64,000 nucleotides of DNA from Sipunculus nudus (lineage: Eukaryota; Annelida; Sipuncula; Golfingiida; Sipunculidae). The position numbers and the translations under genes were made by a program. The first letter of the stretch is position 1. Each line of letters starts with the position of its first letter. Shown piece by piece: positions 54,908 to 64,000 of the stretch. Below the pieces are notes generated by a model, which saw only the letters and a list, made by a program, of their open reading frames with translations, was not told the origin of the DNA and searched no databases. The stretch lies in the NCBI GenBank assembly GCA_026874595.1, contig CM049306.1, forward strand, positions 25,781,519 to 25,845,518, read 5' to 3'.

Positions 54908-55320
54908 TTTTTTTTTATTTTTATTTTTGGTGGAGGTAACTGCCTCAATGTTTTTTAATGCTTGCTTAACTATTACTATGTAAATCTACAGAGTTCCATT
55001 CTGTTATTGGACTACGTGACAGGGGCTTATAGTTATACTCAGTTATCCTGGTGTCAACCGGGCTCAGTCTACCACTCCTGCAGGTCCTAGGTGTGTGCCA
55101 TCCCAATTGGTGGGTCATTACACTGAGGATCCCCTGAAAGACACACTAGTTTGTGAGTGAAACATGACTGTTGACATCAGTCTCCACATTAAGCCTGCAG
55201 AGCACTAACCCTAGGTGGGGGCTGGCCATGAAAAATCTCCAAGTCTTGGAAGGCTAAGATTCAAACTCACTATCTCCTGGCTTTGAATCCTGAGCTCTAC
55301 CTCTGAGCCACAGAAGCCAA
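54908..55320 (-). mobile_element. tRNA-derived SINE
   Basis: On the minus strand the head has a Pol III A box TGGCTCAGAGGTAGAGCT (55293-55310) and a B box-like GAGTTTGAATCTTA (55255-55268) at tRNA-like spacing. It continues into a body of about 300 bp (caggggatcctcagtg, accaattgggatgg, gacaccaggataactgag) and ends in an A-rich tail (complement of 54908-54929). This layout is that of a tRNA SINE. The B box deviates from GGTTCGAATCC, so it is not an intact tRNA gene. No clear target duplication is visible. Confidence 0.65.
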
Positions 55321-55632
55321 TAGTATGTGAATTCTTTTACACAAACACAGATCACATATGATATATCCCTGACTATTTACTCTAGAAATATTCAATACAT
55401 AGATACACAACTCATTTAACTTTAGTTTGTTATGCTTCAAAATGCAGGTTAAGCTAGCGCACAGTCTCTGATCCTCTTCATATATAATGCTGATATTAAA
55501 TTAAACCAAGTGACCAGTGGATAATGATGCCCACTAGCATTATTACCTTATGTGGGGCTGGTAAAGGGTCGTGGATATGATTCCTGTCATTTAAAAGTAG
55601 CAAAAATAGAGGGAAAGTGCATGGAACATAAT
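55321..55632. other. No recognised feature
   Basis: Short stretch between the SINE and the next family I element. Nothing was recognised. Confidence 0.45.
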
Positions 55633-56690
55633 AACAAGGGACCCATGGGTCACAGTGCTCAGTTGAAGTTTGAAATTTTAGCAAATCCGAAATATACAAA
55701 ATATTCTATTGTATTGTTTATAAGCATATGAGAAGCTAAGAGGAAATGGCCACCCTACTTGGATAGAGTAAAGTTCTAAATATATGATCGCCAAACTAAT
55801 ACCCTGACAAGACTGTACGAAGAAAAACAGTAAATGTTTTGAGATACTGTGATGCAGGGCAGAGTGGAAGTCTGCAAGTAGTGGCCAAGCTGAGCCAAGG
55901 CAACCTGCCTGGAGTGGGTTACATAACACAGGTGAAGGCTGTACTAAGTGGGCTTGATGAACACAACACTTGACATGGTGTATGGAAACTTGAATAAAAG
56001 CTACTCTTTTAAATCAATTCCTTTGAAATTTCAGATATTGAAAGATTAAATCTTTATGTATATATGCTGTGAAATGAAAGCAACAGTGCATATACAAGGC
56101 AAACATAAGTTGTGGCCAAAAGTTGGACTATATTTAAGGTATTGATTTTTTATTTATGCTAATGACTTAAAATAATTGCATAATTCAGAAATTTTGGATA
56201 AACAATTGAATCTTTATTAAATAATGTTCTTTCCCTGAAAAAATTCTCCAGCTTCAGCAATTCTCATGTTAAGTGCGTAAATATATTACCTGATTTTTTA
56301 AAAAGTGCATTATGTTTTGGCCCATAACTTCAACACATTATGCAATACTGACCTAATTTGTTGTATGTACATAGAAAATGTATGGAAGGATATGCATACT
56401 AATATGATTAAAAACAGATCAGTGGTTTTGATATTAGGCAGTCTTGAAGTGTAAAAATAGGTTTTCAATAGAAAATGGAAGTTTTTCCTTAATATCTAGA
56501 AAGAACGAAGTCTTTGTGACCCAATTTTTGGTATGGTAGAATATTTTGGGGACATCTAACTGTATGCAAAATTTTAGATTTGTAGGTCCAATGGTTTCAA
56601 AACATGCCCTGTTAACAGACAGACGGCGAACAAAAAGACCATGACTACAGGTCAGATGACTTATAGTCAGCCAAGCTAAAAATTGTGTGA
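55633..56690 (+). mobile_element. Family I long-body element
   Basis: 5' aacaagggacccatgggtca with cagtgctcagttgaag. It has the aagctgagccaaggcaacc and acttgaataaaagctactc blocks, the body, and a decayed hairpin ending cagccaagctaaaaa near 56690. The 5' half resembles 32888-33300 and 12240-12420. Confidence 0.72.
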
Positions 56691-56891
56691 AAATAGAAAA
56701 AAAATAAAGGTGGCATCACCAGTCTTCAGTAACTGGTGAGACCAGTCATACTAGCCATAATATTGGTATGTTCCCAATTTTGGATATTACTCCCTGGTAA
56801 ATATCTGCTTGGAATATAAAGCAAAAGAGCATATTGCTGGCACTAATAGGCCTAAGAATCAGAATGTTCACCTGACATTTTCTACTTTAAA
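56691..56891 (+). repeat. Short family I unit fragment
   Basis: aaaggtggcatcaccagtct and surrounding text, directly after the previous element's TAAAAA. It is truncated before the next 5' terminus. Confidence 0.55.
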
Positions 56892-58240
56892 CAAGGGACC
56901 CATCGGTCATGGCGCTCAGCTGATCATGATTGGACTATAAATGTATCACCATTGTTATACTATACTGAGTAGAAAAAGCTTATGAATATCATGGTCATGT
57001 TGGGTTTTTATAAAGGAATATAATGTAATATGTGAGTAAATGATATATGAAATAATCTGACTGATGGATTAATATGGAGTAAAATATAGTGGTTTATTTT
57101 TTATTTATTTGGGAGGGGTCGAAAAAACAATTTATTTGAGCAAATATGAATGCAATGACAGTATACTAAGCAGTGGTATAATGATGATAAGGCTATTTGT
57201 TGAAGGATCTATAGTGTATGGAAAACTGCAAGCTTTCAATTTGACAGATACAAGGTTATGATAAACTATGCTGATGAGGGGATTAATGAATTTGTGACTG
57301 TATGACATGATATCTTGACAAGATCGGTCATTATTTTGATGACCCTCACGTCTACATATTACACAATATTGAAATATTGACATAATTTCTGGCATGTACA
57401 TAGGTACCTATGGACAAATGGTCAACATTACTGAACCACCTAGAAGGTTAAAATATTAAAAATATGATGAAATGTAGATAAAGTTTGAGAGGAAGAGGTA
57501 ATTTGGGCCATGGTTGGTTTATATGATTGAAGAAAATGTTGCAAATAATATTTGAGATCTGACCATGCCTTTCCATTGGTTACATTTTTGATAAGCTGTT
57601 GACGGTTCAACAGTTTACACATTTGTCTGATGAGATCTAAACCTTTTTTATCAATTTTATGATATGTATACAGTTGCCATAACGTCCCCACTCCACAGGT
57701 GCAATGACTTGATGGGGGGGGGGGGGGGGGTGTTATGATCAGAGTTACAACGCCTCTGTCTCTCTGCAGATATTTTCTTTAATTATTAAATTTTATGCTA
57801 TAGCCATAGAACTATTGTTCACAGTGCCAAGGAGCAAAGCCTCAGTGGGATGAAGAAGGGGATTGAGAGAGTTACAACACCCTTGCATATACATACAGGA
57901 TATGAAATTTAATTCAACAGTGCTTATAAAAAAAAGTTTATTCATGAACATTAAATATTTAAAACAGACAGAAAGATGGAGAAACAAAGCAAATCATTTT
58001 TTCCCCATTCTACTGAGCCAATAAAAAATTAACAATATTTGCATTTATTCCATTTTTTCATTACATAATTTTTATCCAGGTTTACGAATGTTACTATAAA
58101 TTTACAGTATAACAAACATGTGATTGTGAATATTTCAGTTGATTCACATTTCTAAATTACATCAACATTTATAGCTAATGTATCTAGTTTATAGTACCTG
58201 TCAACAGAATGGGATGGAGGGAGGAAGGGAGGCAATAAGG

Positions 58241-58318
<78 letters not shown>

Positions 58319-58338
58319 CAGAAAGAGAAAAAGCAGAG

Positions 58339-58388
<50 letters not shown>

Positions 58389-59918
58389 AAGAGAGAGCTG
58401 GACTGCCAAAGAGAGAGAAAGAGAAAGAGAGAGAGAAAGAGAGGCTCTCTGGTAATTACTGCCTGACCCAGCCTGACCCAGACACTCACAGTGGCAGTAG
58501 GTCAGACCTGAAGGTGTTATGTAACTGCCCAGTACACTGCATTATACTGACCTGATGTAAACAATGAAGACTTGGTACCTGCATGGAAACTTGAATAAAA
58601 TCTACAGTTTTTGATCAATTAGTTTCAAATTTCAGATTTTAACAGATGAAATGCTAATGTGTACATGCTGTGAAAATTAAATCCACAGCACTAACAGGAA
58701 AAATTTAAATATTTTTATTTTTTTAAATGGTATCAGGAAAAAAGAAAAGTATTCTCAACCATGAAACTAATACATGTGTTAAAATTAATCCAAGGATCAA
58801 AACACCCAATATATTGTACCAGGAGCAAACTGGAGTTGGGAATGTTTAATTTTATGAACTGAAATAAAGGATCAGCAATATGAATTTTGATTATTTAGCC
58901 AGTATCATGTAACAACTGATACAACCATGAGTTATATGTCAAACAAATTAAAATCTTTATTGAGCACTCTGATGAACATCCACACTTTCATAGCAATACA
59001 TCACTTTGTGGACACAATTAAATGTGCACTTTAATCATTGTAACCCTGGTGGTACAATACAAAATCTAAAATGTAGCATAGCCAAAAATAAAATAAAATA
59101 CAGAAAATTATAACATTTAAGCCAAGGCAAGCTGCCTGGGGTGGGTTACATAAGTGAAGACTGTATTACTAGGTGGGCCAGATGTAAACAACACTTGACA
59201 TGCTGTATGAAAACTTGAATAAAAGCTACTCTTTTCAAACAATTCCTTTGAAATTTCAGATTTAAAAAGATTAAATCCTTATGTATATATGCTGTGAAAA
59301 TTAAATCAACAGTGCTTACAGGGAAAAAAGGTGCCATTGCCAAAGTTGGACAAAATTTAAGGTACTGACTTTTTATTTATGGTAATAACTTGAAAAAATT
59401 GCAAAATTCAGATCTAATTTTGGGTAAACAATTGAATCTTAATTAAATAAAGTTATATCCCTGAAAAAAAGTCTCCAGCCTCAGCAATTCTCATGTTAAG
59501 TGAGCAAATATATATTTCCTGATTTTTAAGAAACTGCATTATATTTGGGCCCATAACTTCAAAATAATACCCAATACTAACCTAATTTTTGGTATGTGCA
59601 CAGAAAATGTATGGAAAAATATGAATACTAAATATGATCAAAAACAGATCAGTGGTTTTGATACTAGGCAGCTTTGAAGTGTAACAATGGCTTTTTTATG
59701 GAAAACGGAGGTTTTTCCTTAATATCTCAAAGGAACGAAGTCCTAATGAGCCAATTTTTGGTATGGCAGGAGATTTTGGGGACATCTATTGGTATGCAGA
59801 ATTTTGGATTCGTAGGTCCAACGGTTTTAAAACGTGCCCTGTTAACGGCCGGACGGACGGACGACGGACAAAGGACCACGACTATAGCTCAGATGACTTA
59901 TAGTCAGCTGAGCTAAAA
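56892..59918 (+). mobile_element. Family I long-body composite, about 3 kb
   Basis: 5' aacaagggacccatcggtca with tggcgctcagctgatc, blocks shared with 27324-28500, a G run (57714-57730), a GA-rich microsatellite, partial second and third body copies (from about 58560 and from 59115), and a well-preserved 3' end with ggacggacggacgacggac, the hairpin and gctgagctaaaaaa near 59918. The repeated bodies suggest that incomplete copies joined head to tail. Confidence 0.65.
58243..58443. repeat. GA microsatellite
   Basis: About 34 uninterrupted GA units (58244-58311), then interrupted gagagaaagaga text. It sits where other family I copies have the gagagaaaggctc block, so it probably grew from that. 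All open frames over it are low-complexity artefacts. Confidence 0.93.
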
Positions 59919-62897
59919 AATGTTGGGTGTTTTTTGCCCTTTTTTTCTTTATAAATTTATAGTGAAAGCATGTGTCACTGGAAATAAAACTGTGAAATAT
60001 ATCCCTAAGACCCTGATATATAATCCATCACAGTACACTACAGACTTAAAGAAGGGCTTAATATGATTAATTTTGAATGAACCACTTCCTTTGTGCACTG
60101 GGTGTATTACACAATACATAGTTACATTTTTATGCCAAGTTCAACCATTTTGGAGGCAATCTGGATTACCATATGATAAGATATTTTTAATTCAAAAGAA
60201 CAATGGGGAGATTGCTTATTCATAGCTATTATGGTCAGCTATTGTTAAGCAGTAGAGCCAGTTATCCCCTGTGAAAAATTCACACATCAAGTTCAAGTTA
60301 CGTCTTGTATGACACTGCACATGTGATGGGGGCAGGGGCACATCAAGCATTAAGGAAAAGAAAGGGTCAAACCCATGAAGACTAATGATAAACCTTAAGG
60401 TCCCCAGGTCCAGGAGGGGGGGGGGGGGGGTCCAGGCCAGTCCAGGCTGCAAAAATTGGTTTTAAACCATTGAAAAATGTTGCAACTGCTGAAAAAAAGG
60501 AGGGGGGAACTAAACAATTTTGCTAGGATGTGTCATTCAGCACCAAGACCGAATCAGAAACGACAACCACAGCATCACAGAACAAAAAGACCATATACAG
60601 TAAAACCTGTCTGAATGACCACCTATGAAATACGGGCAACTGGCTATAAGGACCACTAGATACCAGGCCCTTTTGAAATTGTTATATTGTCTATAGATCA
60701 AACCTGTGAAATACGACCAACTGGCTATTATGAATTACCGGCAGTTTTTCCTGACCAAAGTGACATATTACTTATGAATTGACCTGCCTAATATGGGCAC
60801 TCTTTGTGCTACTCATTTAAGTAAGTTACCAGCACTGACCGTTGATTGACCATGCATGAAGCTGCGGTCACTTGCACTGCTCTGTGTTTGTTTTACTGGT
60901 GGGCGTGTGTACGGAGCACAGACTGGTGATTATTGGGACCCTTGGTCTACCCTGGGCCTGGAGGTCTAACCTGGGCCTGGTGCCCCAGGCAGGCAACGTG
61001 ACTGGCTCACACGACCTATTAAACCTAATCCATAGGAATGGAGGTCCCCCAAAGTTAATCTTTCAGCTGTGCCCCTGTGAACTGTTTTTGATCTATTCAG
61101 TGCATTATATTCACAAAGAGTGGATAATCTATGATGTTAGTAACCAGTGACACCAGCAAACAATTTTGAGTCGTTCCTGTGAGCATATTCATCGTGCCAG
61201 AAGAACCTTTATAAATGTGTGCAAATTCATTTTATTTATTAACCATCAATTTACACATGAATACATGGACATTTGTATGGAATTACAAAATACATGCTGT
61301 ATATATATATAATTTTAATAGTATATATGAAAATATCGAACCATTTGCAACGCCATGAAGGAAGAACAGCTTGCTTGTGATATCAATAATTTCAGAATTG
61401 TCCTTATTTGAAAGCCGAGTTACGTGGTCAATCAATGAAATAGGAGTCATTCATTTAAGATGTTACATATTTTTCTTTTATAAATATCCTTTGGTTATTA
61501 AAGTCAAGATATCTATACGGACATGTGTATCCTACATTGCTCAATATATTAGTGGATAGATAGAAAGATAGATAGATTTATTAACTCCTTAAATGAATTA
61601 ATGTATAAATCACTGTCTTCAAGGACCATAACAGGAATGAGAAAACTGTACATCCCATTTACCACGTTTCAAAGGGAAACCACATAAGTGCATCTTCTTG
61701 TTAATTAACAGTTACTGTGATTAGGTTTCGTTCTGCACCAATTGTTTAAGCCATGTAGTAACTGTTATAATAACAGCACGGTGGTCTTTGATAAATATTC
61801 TGTTGATTAACATGAACCACTAAACATTAAAGTCCCCTGTGGAATCTTACGAATGTGTTTTATAATTAATTCATCTTTAAAACTGCTCAATTTTATGAAA
61901 ACAAACTTCTTTCTCCTTTCCTCCTATCATATCTCTCTCAAGCATGCATCATCTCTCTCTCTCTCTCCCCACTGTTTTGTCTTTTCATCTCTCCACTCTC
62001 ACGTATACAAGTATTCTCTTCTCTCTCTTTCTCTGTGTTCATTCTGTCTCCCATTTTTAGGTTATTGTATACAAGCATTCTCTTTTTTCTCTTTATCTCC
62101 CTCGCTCTCTCATTTCATTTTCCTTCCTCCAGCCCTAAATTTGATAATTGACGGTCTTTTGATTCCCTCACTGCTCTTTTTTGACAAATATAAGAAGGGA
62201 CCAAGAGAGATAACTTTTTTTCTTTTTCCTTGTTTGTGGGTTTGTTTCTTAATGATTAAATCAAACACATGTCAAAGAGTAATTGGTTGTTTTTACTGCA
62301 CTTACAAAATGCCTTACCGTAACAATCATTATGAAACGCAACTTAATTAGTCCGGTTATTCAAACAATTAGTTAATTATTGAGGGTGAATCACCTTAATC
62401 GCCTCCCCTTGAAGTGCAGTGACCTTGTTGGAGGTGCAGGTTTCTCTGTCATATATCTGTGATGTGGTACAGAATTCCTGACTGACTTCCTACTCTTATT
62501 TCTTGGAAATGTGTATAGTTTTTGACTGACAATATGGCAGCAAATTGATTATGTGATATATTGGAATAAAAAATAAGAATTCACCGAAAACCTAGCTTAT
62601 ATATTTTGCTTATTAACATTAATTGACAGAGCATGTCGACCCCACATCTGTTATTATAGTAGATATCGCTAATTTATTTGTCATTTGATTGCAAGTTGAT
62701 TCATTATCGTATCTCTGACGAAACAGATACTATAGGGATACAATTATTTCAGTTTTCATGAAAGATACGTCAGGGAAGGAAACAATATAACAGTAAAAAA
62801 TCTATAGCTCTTTGAACGGTAATTCATGTGCACAGATATCATGGCTTGCATAAAATTCCATACTTATACCGTGTTTGATCAACTGTACAAAGTTTTA
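59919..62897. other. Unassigned sequence with a few simple features
   Basis: Contains a 15-base G run (60416-60430). A possible small DNA element starts cagtaaaacctgtctgaatg at 60599 and contains the phrase aactggctat twice. A GC-richer patch lies at 60860-61060 and a tagatagat run at 61556-61576. A CT-rich low-complexity tract lies at about 61925-62125. No exon of the oxygenase and no other gene was recognised. Confidence 0.45.
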
Positions 62898-63945
62898 TTA
62901 GCTCAGCTGACTATAAGTCATGTGAGCTATAGTCGACGTCCTTTGTCCTTCGTCCATCCGTCCATTAACAGGGCATGTTATAAAACCATTGGACCTACAA
63001 ATGCAAAATTTTTCAAACACTTAGATGTCCCCAAAATCTCCTACCATACTGAAAATTGGGTCACTAAGACTTTGTTCCTTTGAGATATTAAGGAAAAACC
63101 TCCATTTTCCATTAAAAACCAATTGTTACATTTCAAGACTGCCTAATATCAAAACCACTGATCTGAATTTGATCATAGTTAATATTCATATTTATCCATA
63201 TATTTCCTATGTACATACCAAAAATTAGGTCAGTATCACATAATTTGTTGAAGTTAAGGACCCAAACATAATGCATCTTGTAAAAAATCAGGAACTATAT
63301 TTACTCACTTAACATAAGAATTGCTGATGCTAGAGACTTTTTTTCAGGGATACAACTTCATTTATTCAAGATTCAATTGTATACCGAAAATCTGAATTTT
63401 GCAATATTTTCGATTTATTAGCATAAATATAAAATCAGTACCTTAAATTTTGCCTAACTTTGTCCATGGCACGTTTTTTTCCTGTAAGAACTGTGTATTT
63501 AATTTTCACAGCATGTACACTTAAGGATTTAATCTGTTAAAGTCTGAAATTTGAAAATAAAAGCTGCAAAATTAGGCTAGTTGTAGATTGATTTTTTTGG
63601 GAGGCTCTTGTTGTATTCCCTTACATTGTCAAGCAGTCCACTTTGGTCACTGTAGGTCATTCAGTGCAACTCTCTATGCTCCCACTCTCTATGCTCCTGG
63701 GGCTGTTATGTAATCCCATCACTCAGGCAAACCCTCTCTCTTGTTGAGCTTGATCAGGCTGTCTGCAGTTAATACCACAAGGAGCCTTTCTCTCCCCCCC
63801 CCCATTCTGTTGACAGATCTGTACTTTATATAAGGAATCTTATAATTTCACTTTTGTTTCAGCAACGAGCAGTAACAACAGAGACCCCTTCCCCCACCCG
63901 TCCCTTCAATACGCAGGACTAATAAACAAGACAAATCTTACAATT
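62898..63945 (-). mobile_element. Family I long-body element, inverted copy
   Basis: The 3' terminus comes first (ttagctcagctgactataag, about 62898). The body and G-run block (as C, 63796-63804) follow, ending at aataaacaagacaaatctta near 63945. It matches 37367-38416 in reverse along its length. This confirms the family boundaries from an opposite-strand copy. Confidence 0.8.
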
Positions 63946-63958
63946 TTAATGTTAAATA

Positions 63959-64000
63959 ATTGTATCCGCCAAAACAGAGTTTTGCGGATACTATGTTTTC
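63959..64000 (-). mobile_element. Family III element, 3' hairpin at window edge
   Basis: TTGTATCCGCC followed by AAAACAGAG and TTTTGCGGATAC: arms GTATCCGC (63962-63969) and GCGGATAC (63984-63991). It is the reverse of the family III 3' end, so an inverted family III copy should continue to the right of the window. Confidence 0.75.

Noticed and set aside
55246-55320. Possible tRNA gene
   Set aside because: The A box is good but the B box and stem pairing are poor, and it continues into a 300 bp body with an A-rich tail, which fits a SINE.
58152-58555. Open frames of 85-125 codons on both strands
   Set aside because: They are translations of a GA microsatellite (Arg-Glu or Ser-Leu repeats) and are not genes.
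61853-62350. Longest open frame in the window (165 codons, plus strand)
   Set aside because: It runs through a CT-rich tract and is dominated by Ser, Leu and Phe. It has no domain I recognise, and no splice or start context that distinguishes it from chance.
1-64000. An autonomous transposon or retrotransposon with coding capacity
   Set aside because: No open frame shows reverse transcriptase, integrase, transposase or Rep/helicase motifs; all recognised elements appear non-autonomous.

Overview
The window looks like animal nuclear DNA, most probably from a bivalve or another mollusc. It is AT-rich, its only recognisable protein gene is split by long introns, and most of the rest is interspersed repeats of a style common in bivalve genomes: GACGGACGG runs, terminal hairpins and 150-340 bp internal tandem units. 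The organism is inferred from style, not from a marker gene.

The one clear gene is on the minus strand. Eight exons between 50421 and 7175 encode about 438 residues of a carotenoid oxygenase of the RPE65/BCO1/BCO2 family. All eight exons have AG/GT borders and join without a phase conflict. Three of the four iron-binding histidines are encoded. The N-terminal exon is not identified, and the C-terminal exon with the fourth histidine should lie beyond the left edge. Introns run from 0.28 to 10.2 kb.

Two splice junctions of this gene have been amplified into tandem arrays. The 3' edge of exon 7175-7286, with its splice donor, seeds about 32 copies of a 59 bp unit (5318-7230). The 5' edge of exon 39381-39522, with its splice acceptor, seeds a 110-117 bp array (39523-40004, continuing at 41675-41990) that was later split by a mobile element.

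The remaining sequence is mostly at least four families of non-autonomous elements, here called I to IV. Their sequences differ but their plan is the same: a 5' start like AACAAG or AACTAGA, then a 5' palindrome, then a short motif that returns inverted at the 3' end, internal tandem units, and a 3' end that is usually a hairpin. This resembles the Helitron-like (Helentron/DINE-1) non-autonomous plan. Many copies are nested or head-to-tail. Other items are a piggyBac-like element with TTAA flanks (18490-19990), a small element with TA flanks (51166-51270), a tRNA-derived SINE (54908-55320), a 780 bp tandem duplication (51382-52940) and several 150-160 bp tandem arrays. I saw no transposase, reverse transcriptase, Rep/helicase gene, rRNA, true tRNA gene or CRISPR array.

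Layout: 1-5072 nested repeats; 5318-7286 donor array and exon; 7287-21286 introns with two further exons' worth of boundaries and tandem repeats; 21287-25511 two exons around a piggyBac-like remnant; 25512-39380 nested family I-IV elements around exon 32666-32880; 39381-41990 exon, acceptor array and inserted element; 42000-49315 family I arrays; 49741-50421 two close exons; 50422-64000 duplications, SINE and more family I copies.
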